Of a DNA stretch of 64,000 nt, positions 10,786-21,555 are shown piece by piece (positions within the stretch are counted from its first letter, which is position 1; the number at the start of each line of letters is the position of its first letter). Under the pieces are notes generated by a model, which ran no database searches, was not told the origin of the DNA, and was given only the letters and a program-made list of their open reading frames with translations. This stretch comes from Icerya purchasi (taxonomy: Eukaryota > Arthropoda > Insecta > Hemiptera > Monophlebidae): contig CM077115.1 of assembly GCA_039619475.1 (NCBI GenBank), positions 448,931,292 to 448,995,291 on the forward strand, given 5' to 3'. A program made the position numbers and the translations under genes.

Positions 10786-13016
10786 TGTGTAATCTACTCG
10801 TTGGCCATGTATAACTGCCAGGGTCATTACGGCACAACGAGTATCGGATTTATTACAATTTGTTTATTAAATTATTTCGGTTAAGGAAGATTAGCATTGT
10901 CTGAACCTGTTCTGGACGGTTATCTAAAAGAAGGTGTAGTGGTTCGTCCTTGATTATTGTTAAGTTTTGACATTGTTTCAGGATGTGTTCCACCGAAGGT
11001 AGCACTGCTGCATTACAGAATGGGCAGGAAATCGGTGGAGGGGCTCCCTGGAGGACATGGTTGTGAGATATCGATGTGTGTCCCAGTCTCAATCTATTAA
11101 GGGCAGAGAATTCTTTTTTGGACATTTGGATCGGTGGCCACCAAGGATCAACATTTGGTTTAATATTCCTTAGGAAAGTTGCATGTTGGGACCAGGATGA
11201 GATCCAATGTTCTTTCATATTTTTGTGGAAGAAGGGAGTGATTTCTGGTGGTGGGACATTGGGTGGCATAGGGACAGACAACATTGACTTGGCGGCCCGG
11301 TCTACACATTCGTTTCCGGGTATTCCAACATGTGCCGGCACCCACAAGAAGCCTACTTGTATCCCCTCTTGGGTAAGGCGATGTGCTGTAGATCTTATTT
11401 TATAGACTAATGAACTGGTTATAGTAAGTGACTGAATAGTTTGAAGGGAGGCCAGTGAATCTGTGATAATTATGTATTGTTTGTTCTCAGATTTACAACA
11501 CGCACATGCTTCCAATCCAAAGAGAATTCCGTATAGCTCGGCTTCTAATGCGGAGCTGTCATCATGTAGCCTCACTGCTTCGGCTTCACCTGAGATTAGG
11601 TAGGCACATGCTGTGGGAGTGGACAGTGTGCCAGCGACATTTGCTTTAGCTCCATCTGTATAAACGTGTGTATCATGTGTGTAAGTTTGTATTTTTTCGA
11701 TACTTTTTTGACGAGCTGTATATTGGTCCTCGTTAGATGTACGGTGGATAAAGAGTGATAAGTCTACCATCAATGGGGGGTATTCCCATGGTGGTTCTTT
11801 TGGGAACAGGAGGAGATCTGGATTGTATTTGATGTTTTTCTCAGTCAAAAAATTTAGAATATTAGGTATTGGATCATTTTGAAAGGCTGGAGGAGGAATG
11901 ACAGTGTTCCTCGAAGAGAAGTGATATTGTTGGTACCAGTATAGATGATCACGGGAGGTGTAGAAGTCAAATATATAGGATAATGGCGGAATTCCTGATA
12001 GCACACAGACACCCTGCGTGGGAGATGTTCGATGCGCCCCAAGGATGGACCTTAAAGCAGCGTGATGGATTGATTCAAGTGATTTTATGAGCTGCTTACT
12101 AGCCGAATAGAACACCTGGCAGCCGTAGATTAATCTGCTTAGAATAAGTGATCTGTATACAGATAGAAGTAGTTTTGGATTATTGTTATATTTATGATGT
12201 GATAAACATTTTAGGATAGCTATGATTTTATTACATTTGCGTTTGAGTTCTTTAATATGAGGAGACCATGTCAGATGGGAGTCAAATGTTAGACCCAAGA
12301 ATTTAGCTGAGGATGTGACTGGAAGAGGAAGTCCATTTAGGGTAAGGGAAAAATCATGGTTTGGGTTTACTCGACGACTTTTCTGGAATTTTACACAAGA
12401 AGTTTTATTTAAGGAGAAAGTAAGGCCGTTACTTTCGGTCCACGAATATAACCTATTGATTGTGGATTGTAGTATAGATTTGGCGTTGGAAGGAAAGTTT
12501 GATGCTAAGGATATATTGAGGTCGTCTATAAACAATCGGGATGTTACCGGCGACTGTATGCAGTCCGCCACATCATTTATGTATAGGATAAAGAGTGTTA
12601 CACTTAGAGGAGAGCCTTGAGGAATACCATTCTCTATTAGGACAGGAGAGGATACAGTTGAGCCAATTTTTACTTGAATGTGTCTGTTTGACAAATAATT
12701 CATTATATAGTTGCCCATATTGCCTTTTATATTGGCGTTCTTCAGCTTTGTAAGCACTTTATACCGCCATATCCGGTCGAATGCTTTCTCTATGTCAAAA
12801 AAGACAGTATAGAGAGCTTGTGACCTCTTTTGGGCTTCAAGTATTTGTCTTTTTAGGCTCAGGAGATGTAACATTGGGGATTTTGATTTGCGACCTCCAA
12901 TTTGTATTGGGGAGAGAACGTTTGAAGATTCTAGGAAAGAGGATAGTCGTCTGTTCACCATTTTTTCCATGATTTTGGAGAGTGAAGATAGTAAGGAGAT
13001 AGGTCTAGTTAGTGCC
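10745..13016 (-). mobile_element. Young LINE of the I/R1 group, 5'-truncated
   Basis: Minus-strand insertion. The poly-A tail appears as T 10745-10784. A short 3' UTR lies between it and the stop codon at 10853. Homology to RT begins at PISLL, and the 5' break is near 13016. CTAGTT occurs at both borders (about 10739 and 13010) and may be the target duplication, though it is short. The whole 2.2 kb body is open, so little time has passed since insertion. Confidence 0.85.
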
Positions 13017-13021
13017 CACAA
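10853..13021 (-). CDS. LINE ORF2 C-terminal two thirds: reverse transcriptase, RNase H, zinc finger
   Basis: 722 codons without a stop. RT runs from residue ~6 to ~300: RPISLLS, FDIEKAFDRIW with the first catalytic Asp (about residues 75-85), NGIPQGSPLS (131-140) and the FIDD box at 164-167 in place of the commoner YADD. RNase H spans about 450-580 with all four acidic residues: YTDGAK (D455), ALEAEL (E494), ITDSLA (D521) and GNECVDRAAK (D574). A CPFC...H...C cluster near residue 675 ends the protein, as in I/R1 elements. The first few residues (WALT) are probably flanking sequence. The endonuclease and ORF1 are missing, so it cannot move by itself. Its role in intact elements is target-primed reverse transcription. 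Confidence 0.9.
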   Translation of the reverse strand: MWALTRPISLLSSLSKIMEKMVNRRLSSFLESSNVLSPIQIGGRKSKSPMLHLLSLKRQILEAQKRSQALYTVFFDIEKAFDRIWRYKVLTKLKNANIKGNMGNYIMNYLSNRHIQVKIGSTVSSPVLIENGIPQGSPLSVTLFILYINDVADCIQSPVTSRLFIDDLNISLASNFPSNAKSILQSTINRLYSWTESNGLTFSLNKTSCVKFQKSRRVNPNHDFSLTLNGLPLPVTSSAKFLGLTFDSHLTWSPHIKELKRKCNKIIAILKCLSHHKYNNNPKLLLSVYRSLILSRLIYGCQVFYSASKQLIKSLESIHHAALRSILGAHRTSPTQGVCVLSGIPPLSYIFDFYTSRDHLYWYQQYHFSSRNTVIPPPAFQNDPIPNILNFLTEKNIKYNPDLLLFPKEPPWEYPPLMVDLSLFIHRTSNEDQYTARQKSIEKIQTYTHDTHVYTDGAKANVAGTLSTPTACAYLISGEAEAVRLHDDSSALEAELYGILFGLEACACCKSENKQYIIITDSLASLQTIQSLTITSSLVYKIRSTAHRLTQEGIQVGFLWVPAHVGIPGNECVDRAAKSMLSVPMPPNVPPPEITPFFHKNMKEHWISSWSQHATFLRNIKPNVDPWWPPIQMSKKEFSALNRLRLGHTSISHNHVLQGAPPPISCPFCNAAVLPSVEHILKQCQNLTIIKDEPLHLLLDNRPEQVQTMLIFLNRNNLINKL

Positions 13022-13480
13022 TGCTCAATGAAACGAAACAAACACAAACAAGATTTTTTCATTCTGTAAAAAGGAGCAAAAGAAAAATTAGATAAATATT
13101 TCTGTCTCACATTATGACCACAGTTGCCTGGCAATGCTCACAATGCATTATGAGAAAAAAAAGGTAGTCACAGCCACACTGAACAAAGACTACAATGTAA
13201 GAAAAAATAAATAAAATAATGGAGAAAAAAAAATCAAATAACAATCCTGTTTCTTTCAATAAACTTAAAAAAAACAAATAAAATTTTATCACGATAAAAA
13301 ATACATAATGGAGGATAAACACCGCAGGACATGAGGTCTTTAGAAAACGCAAGTCTCGTGTTATCGAACTGGGCGCAATTAAATGAACAAGTGATAACAA
13401 GTTGTATTTAACGCGTTCAGTGTAATAATTAATTAGATTTCTCGTAATATCGTATTATCTGTACTTCGCATACCGTTCGA
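13022..13480. other. Non-coding stretch
   Basis: A-rich on the plus strand, with no recognisable gene. It may contain the 5' leader of the Jockey ORF1 remnant that follows. Confidence 0.4.
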
Positions 13481-13577
13481 TGATAACTGAACGGAGCGAT
13501 GTTACTCGCTTCATCATCGACCGGGAATCCGGCTCAATCGCCGATTAACCAAACAAATCTACAACCGCAGCAATCAG

Positions 13578-14506
13578 GTGATACCGTTTCATTTCTTTCG
13601 ATACCGAAACATGCGAGTGATCGCGTATCCACTCACACATAACCCCAAACAGACGCACACCACAACTCTTTCACTGATAACACGACCATTACACATAACA
13701 CGAACAGCTCTGCACTGCCTAGCTATACGTCTGATCGCGATTTCCCCGCTTTACCACTGACGATAAATGCGCCCGCTAAGATTTCAAATACGCAATCCAA
13801 ACAAACCTTCGCGGAAAAAATTAAAACAACGAAAAAAATTATACCTTTAACGAAATTTGAACACCCTAAAGACGAACATAATATTCCCGTACATCTCTCC
13901 TCTATCAATTCGCGACTATTTCGTAGCGCTGAAAGACTAAGTCGGTGGTGCTCACAATACCACAGCCGGCTCTCGTATCAGCGGCGATAGAATAATAATT
14001 TTCTTAAAATCCGTCCACCTAACAGACTCGTTCTTCAAAAATAACGGAACAATAACGATAGGTGAAAAAACAATCCAAGCACACAGGGTGAGAAATCCGG
14101 CTAATAAACTCGTGCTGTCTAACGTTTCAGCCACCATACCGAACGAAATAATCGCGCAATACTTGTCGTCTATCTTGGGGGTTAAACAAATCCCGCCGAT
14201 AGCTATATTGCGGGTTAATCCTTCCGATCCAGAATTCGGGCACATAATTAGCTGGAGGCGACAAGTCTACATTGAAAGCGTCGACTGCCTTCACCTCCCT
14301 GAATCTTTCCTAATTAAGCACAATGAACACGAACACCGCATTTTCACCCACCACGAAGATTATGGTTGTACAAATTGTAAACGTACCAAAACTAAAGAAG
14401 ACACCCTAAACGAGCCAGAACACATAACGATGCAACAGGACGAACAGAGGCATAGTATAGATGAAAGTATCCATGATCAAGAAGAAAACATGCGCGGTAA
14501 CGGATA
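13578..14506 (+). pseudogene. Jockey-type LINE ORF1 (nucleic-acid-binding protein), degenerate
   Basis: The best part is a frame from 14088 to 14507. Its phrases KLVLSNVSATIPNEII, FGHIISWRRQVYI and a later YGCTNCKR cluster match the RNA-binding region of ORF1 proteins of mobile element jockey. These coat the element RNA. Upstream, 13760-14090 holds the N-terminal part in other frames (TFAEKIK..., then DSFFKNNGTITIGEKTIQ), broken by frameshifts. The Cys-rich knuckle region is degraded. ORF2 does not follow; instead the sequence runs into an unrelated inverted-repeat element. It could belong to the same family as the RT at 1-708, but that is inference. Confidence 0.7.
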
Positions 14507-14659
14507 GAGGGACACGAGCGCGACAACATACTGGTCCGATTCAAAGCAGCAGATGAACTTTCCGAGATTGCGTCCGTGCAGTAGAAAAAACGATATTAAC
14601 ATAGAGTAATGATGGCCAATGCATGATCATGACATCCCCTCAAGGATTTAACCATTCGC

Positions 14660-14750
14660 TGGTGACTGGTCATGGGGGCGCTTTTTCGGGCGCAGACGAA
14701 CTCAGACCTTTTCACAGACTACCTACGATAATTTTCAGGCATCATTCGTT
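14660..14750 (+). repeat. ~100 bp block shared, inverted, with 31200-31292
   Basis: The phrases TTTTTCGGGCGCAGACGAA, CTCAGACCTTTT, CTACC and TTTTCAGGCATCATTCGTT match the reverse complement of 31200-31292 at roughly 85 percent by eye. The match continues a few bases into the inverted-repeat arm (AAACGTTATCATC). Confidence 0.75.
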
Positions 14751-16841
14751 AAACGTTATCATCCGTGTTAGTGAGAAACACGAGTTACCAAAAAACACTG
14801 CTATCAAAAATTCCGCCCAAAAAATACCGTTCTTCGTTAACAATTTAGTTTTTCTGCGTGCATAGCATGTTACATGTGCATACATATATATAATCACAAA
14901 GCACATATTTTACATCATTTTATTCGGTTATTCACTTTTTTTAAATATTTTCTATTTTTTTTTTGAAATAACGACTTCAGCGTGAAATACTGATGAACAG
15001 ACTTTTGCGATGTAAATTTAGAAGTTCTGTTAGCAATAGTGATACGGATCGGATGAAGAAGATTAATATTAATAATCGGTCAAATGCATTATCGGGGCTA
15101 TTTTCATTTTTTTTCCCCGTTAATGTATAGTCAGCCGTTTTTTAAAAAAATTACAAGCTATCAATTCTACATCATTTAAAGTGTAACATAACTGGATTGA
15201 ATTTACTTCTAATATAGATTCGTTATGTTAACTTTTTCATTGGTATCTAGCAAGTTTATTTGAGGATACGTTCATTGAAGTTCCTTCTGTTATCTATGAT
15301 TTAAATTATATATTTAACTGCTTGACAAATCTACCTGGGTTTCAAAAAAATATCGAAAAAGACAAAAAAGACGCAAAAATTTTTAACCATTTCCTTTCCA
15401 ATTCAAATAAACGAAATGTACGAATTCCGGTATTTAATTTTTAAAAAACTTAATTTATATAATTTATCTTTATTATATTGTTACTGTTTATTAAAAAACA
15501 AAAGGCAATACAACGTGATATGATAGAAATGGTTTTCTAATCAAAAATTATTTTTAATCACTTTATTTCCTTACCTGATTTACGAAATTAGATTAACACT
15601 TCTTAATAATGCAGGTGCAATTGAAAGTCGTAGTTAAAAGGTCGGAGCATATGAAATAAAAGACGTTACTAATCTCGACTACCCCTTGGTGTTTTAATCC
15701 TGAACCCTATTAATGATTTTTACATATTTCTTTGTAAAAATTTTTTACTTTTTTATTTCCTTTTAAGATGAACTGTTAAGATGAACTAGTTCTATAAATG
15801 AAACTGATACTAATTGTATCGTTTGTTTTTACACATCTGGGTGTTATGTCGTTTCTATGATTTTCTTAACAAATTGAAATTAGAAAAAAATTTTTTGAAT
15901 AGAATTTCACCGCAGTAGGAATATTGAAACAAATACATCGTTTGAAAGCTCTTTTTTTACTATCTCTATTACAATTTATACGAAAATAAGATGATCAGTC
16001 TAGTGCTTTGAAAATCGAAAATTTTCATAAACGAATTAAAAAAAAAAAAGAAAGAGGTCAGCCAGACAGGATGTTTCATCTACTGAACATTCTGTGTGTT
16101 AATTTAAAGATTACCATAATTTACATTTACATAATAATAAATTCAAAACAAAAATATTTAACTATTAATTTGTAATATCATATATATTTCTCGCCCTGTA
16201 TTTAATCATAAATGTGTTTATTTATCTGCTTTAAAAAATTTTGCGCCTTTGTCTTTTTCGATATTTTTTTGAAACCCAGCCAGATTCGTCATGGAATTAA
16301 ATATATCGTTAAAATGGTAGATAACAGAAGAAACTGCAATAAAAAAAAACTTGCTAAATACGAATGAAAATGAAAGGTAATATAACGAATATATATATAT
16401 TAGAAGCAAATTCAGTCCAGTTATGTTACACTTTAAGTGACAGTTTGTAATTTTTTAAATATACATTAGCAAAAAAAAAAAATAAAATGAAAAGAACCGA
16501 TAATGCACTTGACCGATTATTAATATTAATCATCTTCGTGCGGTCCGTATCACCATTGTTAACTGAACACTTAAATTTACATGGCAGAAGTCTGTTTATC
16601 TGTATTTAACGCTGAAGTCGTTATTTCAAAAAAAAAATAGAAAATATTTTAAAAAAGTGAATAACCGAATAAAATCATGTAAAATATGTGCTTTGTGATT
16701 ATATATATGTATGCACATATAACATGCTATACGCGCGGAAAAACTAAATCGTTAACGAAGAACGGTACTTTTTGGGTGGAATTTTTGATAGCAGTGTTTT
16801 TTGGTAACTCGTGTTTCTCACTAACACAGATGATAACGTTT
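14751..16841. mobile_element. Element with ~600 bp inverted arms and 0.87 kb centre
   Basis: The left arm 14751-15370 and right arm 16236-16841 are inverted copies. AAACGTTATCATC and GTGTTAGTGAGAAACACG begin the left arm and end, reversed, the right arm. The match continues through the AATCACAAAGCACATATTTT block, the ATTAATATTAATAATCGGTC block and the TTTCAAAAAAATATCGAAAA block. The arms are perhaps 85 percent identical. The centre is AT-rich with no gene. Long arms are seen in some DNA transposons and Polintons, but I cannot assign a family and see no convincing target duplication. The right arm abuts a truncated coding repeat at 16843. Confidence 0.75.
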
Positions 16842-16842
16842 A

Positions 16843-17340
16843 TTCCCACGTCTGCATATCGAGTTAGGACTTTTGAAGCAATTTGTGAAGGCGTTAAATC
16901 CAGATGTACTTTGCTTTCGATACTTAATAAGTAAATTTCCTGCGATTAGCATGGAAGAACTGAAAGCAGGCATATTTGATGGCCCTCAAATAAGACAACT
17001 TATAAAAGATGCACAATTTACCGCATCAATGAGCGAGATTGGATCTAATGTTTGGTGCTCATTTGTTGAAGTTGTACAAAATTTTCTTGGCAATCATAAA
17101 GCAAAAAGTTATACACAATTAGTAGAAATTATGTTTTCTAACTTTAATGTTCTCGACTGCAATATCAACATAGAACTTCACTACCCCCATAACCATTTAG
17201 GTCGATTCCCACAAAACTTAGTCGATTATAGTGAATGACAGGAGAAAAGATTTCATCAAGACATTAGAACGATGGAAGAACGATATCAAGGAAGATGGGA
17301 AACCCATATGCTGGCCGACTACTCTTGAAGTTTGCAGCAA
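16843..17340 (+). pseudogene. Degenerate copy of a repetitive arthropod ORF of unknown function
   Basis: From the edge of the inverted arm the frame reads PRLHIELGLLKQFVKAL. It continues through AGIFDGPQIRQLIKD, VVQNFLGNHKAKSY, HNHLGRFPQNLVDYS and, after a shift, RFHQDI and RYQGRWETHMLADY. I know this set of phrases as a high-copy repeat protein in arthropod and other invertebrate genomes. It is probably transposon-encoded, and I cannot name an enzyme class from it. At least two frame changes and a stop at about 17237 break it. Its 5' part is cut off by the inverted-repeat element. Confidence 0.55.
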
Positions 17341-17939
17341 GAATGTTATACTAAACTCCATGCTAGAAAGTCGTGTAAAAGACAATTTTCAAGTGATAAG
17401 CCATGAATGTTATGTTTATCTACTTTGTGAAATAAATTCCTTACTTAGTATTCATTGTTTTTAATGAGGCCTTGTAGTAAATACTAATATTTATAGCCTG
17501 AATTGTATATGAGTTAATAAAAAAATGATTTTATTCTAAAAGAGGTCAATATAGCGTATCTCAAAAACTACATCTGATAGACTACATATAAAAATTATTT
17601 TCGATTCTGCACCCAAAAATTACTTAGAAACAGTTCAAAAACAGCAGGCACCAAAATGTGTGTTGCGCTGTGTAATAGATATAAGTCAATGGCATATAGC
17701 ACTCGCCGAAGGTGTACGTGAGAAAGTTCATCGGAGATCGATTGATGGAAGCAATCAGAAATATAAAACAGGAACGCAAATAGCCAGATGGAGTACTTAA
17801 ATTCGATTTACGAAGAGACATTTATTAACCAAACACGTATTTAATCTCGCTGTTTATGATTGAACATTCACTACTAACAGTTCCTTTCCTTTTTTCTCTT
17901 TTCTCTATCTTGCTTTCTTTATACATTTGGCAAAGAGAG
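17341..17939 (+). other. 3' flank of the repetitive ORF, non-coding
   Basis: The phrase TTCGATTCTGCACCCAAAAA at about 17599-17618 resembles the usual 3' non-coding part of the same repeat family. The rest is AT-rich. A short purine stretch (GCAAAGAGAG) ends at 17939, immediately before the candidate LTR. Confidence 0.4.
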
Positions 17940-18397
17940 TGTTGTATACCGAATTTTGTTCATGTTCACAACGTTAAATAGACTTCTTTAGAATTTCACC
18001 TAAGCGCTGAATACAGGATTCAGCTAATACATGATTCGCTGACGTCGCATATTTATGAACTTTCAGTTTTATTTAGACTTTTACTACGGTTCGACGGACA
18101 CCGACATACATGCGCCCGTATTTCTGTGCAGTTTTAACTTTAGTTCTGGTATCGGTATGGACTTGCGTGTATAATTAAGCTCCGCGGTCACCGGATTAAC
18201 TAATACGCTATCTAGTCTGTCCGATTAGCTTCACAGCTCGTTGCACTAATCGCACATTCACAGACTTACGAAAAACCTCATCTGTTATTTCCGTGTAAAT
18301 TGATCGTCACTTGTACCAATAAATAAACGCGATATCACCAATTCTGGCAATCCTGATGTAGTCGATCGGTATTCCCGCATCATCCCGGAATACAACA
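17940..18397 (+). repeat. Candidate solo LTR or 3' LTR, 458 bp
   Basis: It begins TGTTGTAT and ends ATACAACA, a perfect 8 bp inverted end pair with TG...CA. An AATAAA signal lies at 18318-18323, about 80 bases before the end, as in an LTR. A purine tract precedes the left end. No flanking direct repeat is visible (GAGAG against ACCAA) and no second LTR or gag-pol lies in the window. It is a candidate only. Confidence 0.4.
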
Positions 18398-18600
18398 ACC
18401 AAAAAACCAAAACACATATTAAACAATAATTTACTAATCAATAGAATAAATTAGATACATTTTGATTTACGTTTCATTAAAATAAATATGTGTTTTTTTT
18501 TTTTTATCTACGTGCTTTATAATATTCTCCAACATTACTTGATTTCGGCCTTTTCAGGTAGAACCTTTTTTTTTCTGGTATATGTATTGCTTTTTTCATA

Positions 18601-19936
18601 TCAATAATAAAATGCAAATAACCCATACGGAATTCTTCCTATCATATTTCTCTTAATTTCATTTCTTATTTCTCCGTTCGGGATTTTCAGTGCAAAAGTG
18701 GTCTTATTATCGCTTTCCTGCACGTCAGTTATTGTAAGATACCCGAGTTGGAGTAGCATATGAAAGTATAAATCATGGTCTGCTGCACTAATTTTGCTTG
18801 AGGTAAGTATCATTTTTTTTAGTGCGATCACATTACCTATACTTATTGTCTTATCCGCAACTATTGTAACATTGTTCCCTTCTAATAATGCACATACTGT
18901 GTCGAATATATTTGATTGGAATAATAATTTGCTTAAATTCAATCTGAAAGTTGGTCGTGCCCAGTAATTATCAAAAAATTCATGTTCACAATATTCCGAA
19001 ATAGATACCGGATTGTATAGTTGTACTTTTTGTGTTCTATTTCCGTCAAAAAATATAGCCGTATAACCATTGTACCAGGTTTCGAAGGTACTCCGGTCTA
19101 CTTCAATTTTTAACCTTGACAGCAGCATTTCAACCTCCTCGGTTGTGAATCCGTAGTACTTGGAAAAATATTTATTTCCTGTAAAAAGATAATTCTGAAT
19201 ATTGTTTGCGAAAGGATATGCTACTTTTATACACGAGTTTAACAGGCTATGTTTGACATAAGCATCGCCTTTTAGAACGTTTCCTATTATATCTCCTATT
19301 AATTTTGTTATTTCTTCAACATCTTCTCCACGATTAAAAATCATTTTCTGAATCGGCATGTCGTATCCTTCTATTAGAAAAATTACTTTCTCATTAAATT
19401 CCGTGCTGAGCACCATTGACATGAATTGTAATGCTTCAGCACATTCTACTTTATTTAGTTTCGCTTTAAAGCTTTGGTCTTTAAGTACCTTTAGTTGTTT
19501 TAGATACTTTGGTTTCTCTTTTTTTTTAAATAAATATTCATATTCCCCAATTATTTCATGAATTAGATAAGAAAAATGTTTCGTAAATGATGCCAGGTTA
19601 TCAGAGTCTAATCTTTCAAAGTTAACGTGAATCACAGGGTACTTCCCGAAATGTGCATCGAAGAATTCGCTCTCCTTACGTATTTTTAAGGATTCTCCAT
19701 TATACTTTCCGTTAAATATCTTGTAATTTTCGGTATCTTTTACCGGTAGTCTAACTCCGTTTATATCTGTCTGTATTTCGTAAAACAATTTCAACATATC
19801 CATATTTAGCGTTCTCCCAAAATTTGTTGGTGCGCTTATCTCCAGATATCTGTGTCTGAAAAATTCTTTTATAAGCATTGTTTTGTCAACAAAAAAGCGT
19901 GTTGTAGTAATAACTTTAAATGATTCTGTTCCAATC
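18601..19936 (-). CDS. AAA-ATPase-like protein (PF09820 type) with degenerate nucleotide-binding motifs
   Basis: An intact 425-codon frame starts at ATG 19878. It clearly continues in frame upstream: SFKVITTTRFFVDKTM is encoded to about 19935, just after a possible splice acceptor (CCCACAG), so a 5' exon probably exists. Family landmarks in order are FVDKTMLIKEFF, the P-loop region SAPTNFGRTLN (residues 15-25), KYPVIHVNF (79-87), FLIEGYDMPI (167-176), KYFSKYYGFT (236-245) and ETWYNGYTAIFF with LYNP (266-290). The family usually has GK[ST] and DEYD. Here they are GRT and EGYD, so ATP binding and hydrolysis are doubtful. The PD-(D/E)XK nuclease domain that often follows is absent; the frame ends at FAFYY. 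The family is mainly bacterial, with copies in some arthropods. It may be a domesticated transfer or a young pseudogene. Confidence 0.82.
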
Positions 19937-20473
19937 CTGTGGGTTACCTATTTACAAATAAACGCAAATTAAATGATTAGTACGAATAATTTTATAAACG
20001 AAATAGTGTGAAAATATAAGAAAAAATCATAAATTTAAAATATGAAAATCCTACTGAATTTAATCAAGAATTTTAAATTTTCTGGGGAGGCATGATCATT
20101 ATCACAATAAAAAAAGTATGCCTTAACTAATATGTGAAAAAATGCGGACCTGAAATAATTAAGTGAAATTGATGTTATAATTTTTCCGCTTATTCGCTTG
20201 CGATGTCGAATAATTTTGAATTATTATACGAAATGTTTAAGTTTATAAAAATGAAATACTACATAACAAAAACGGATTATTTACCTTCACAGAATTTCTC
20301 TTACAATTATTTTGATAATTCTGGAATGAGAAGAAAGGTATTGCTCGCAGTGGCTGCTTAATGAAAAATTAATAAAAAAATTAAATAGAACTTCCTTGCT
20401 CGACAGGAAATATGTTAGAAAAGTAAATATTATTTTCGGTATGGAAATTTCGTAATATTTTGGTGTTTTTTAA
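19937..20473. other. Upstream of the AAA-ATPase-like frame; no gene found
   Basis: I looked on the minus strand for a 5' exon ending in a donor. One GTAAAT donor-like site lies near 20284, after a short open stretch, but its phase does not fit the acceptor at 19937. No other coding signal is seen. Confidence 0.4.
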
Positions 20474-20850
20474 GGGAGGATCTTGGCTCCTATATTGTCT
20501 CTAGTTTACATTAATGACCTCTGTAATTTGAATATGCAGAGGAAATTAATTACTTATGCAGACGATACAGGGTTTTATTAGTAACATCTCGGTCCCAAAT
20601 GCGTTAGTAAAATTAGTCCATAATGAACCTGATTTAATTGTGGGGTGGATGGTTAAAAAAGTAAATTAGTATTAAATGTAAATAAGGCGAAATACGTAAT
20701 GTACAGTTTTTCGAAAAGTGTAACATTTTTTTCCTATATTTATCAGATAATAATATGATTGAAAACGGTTCGTGAAAGAAAATATTTAGGAATATTTACT
20801 GATCATAAGATTGGTTAGGATGTGCTGTTCAGTAACTATGATTCCTTTAG
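20474..20850 (+). pseudogene. Decayed LINE reverse transcriptase core
   Basis: The frame reads GSILAPILSLVYINDLCNL and then KLITYADDTGF, the conserved RT blocks around the YADD box (about 20560). After that come frame changes, and RKYLGIFTDHKIG at about 20785-20830. Many stops. The GS-L-P...YINDL spacing fits a non-LTR RT; the clade is unclear. Confidence 0.75.
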
Positions 20851-21555
20851 AATTCTTCATTATATATGGTCGCCTCTTTGGTTTATAATCTGAACGGTGA
20901 CAATTCATCACCTATTATGATATTCCCGCAAAGAAGTGATTTGTAATGGGCTATGTAAGGGATCTCATTTTATGTCCAATTATTTTTAACATATATTTAT
21001 TATCTATCTATATATACATAAAAGCGAAAATCTAGATATATTTGAAAGGCACAGCAATTATTAACATATCGTTGCAACTATTAGGTCTATGCAGCTGAAA
21101 ATTAGCACCTAATACAACAAAACTCTGTACTGACACCGTTTAAAAAGGCATTAAAAAATTCGAATTTTTTAAGGGTGAAAAAGGGGGTTAAATACTGTTT
21201 TTCAAAAAACACACAAACTGTAATATTTTTGGTGAAAATGGGTCTTCATAATTGTGATTCCGCATGAAGATACCTCATATTGTGCACAAAATGTGCGCAA
21301 AATTTTTTCCAAATCCCAAAATTTTAACGGGGAGAAAATAGGAAAACTCCCATTTTTGAGAAAACCAAAAATCACGCTACAGTTCAAACGAATCGTGATT
21401 ATCGCGTGTAATTTCATGTGAATATAATGTAAATACTGAAGATGTCGAATAAGAACGCTGTTTTGAAAATTCGGACTGTAAGGGGTGGAAAGGGGTTAAA
21501 AGCTGTTTTCAAAAAATAACTAAAGTGCTATATCATCGTAATAAATAGGTTTACC
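20851..21555. repeat. Non-coding, weakly repeated sequence
   Basis: Two related phrases about 325 bp apart (TTTTTAAGGGTGAAAAAGGG with GTTAAATACTGTTTTTCAAAA near 21160-21205, and GTAAGGGGTGGAAAGGGGTT with AAAAGCTGTTTTCAAAAAAT near 21478-21518) suggest two decayed tandem units. No coding sequence. Confidence 0.45.

Noticed and set aside
13110..13136. Flank similarity to 10715-10742 as a long target duplication of the young LINE
   Set aside because: The match is imperfect and lies about 95 bases beyond the LINE 5' break; a short CTAGTT at the borders is the better candidate.
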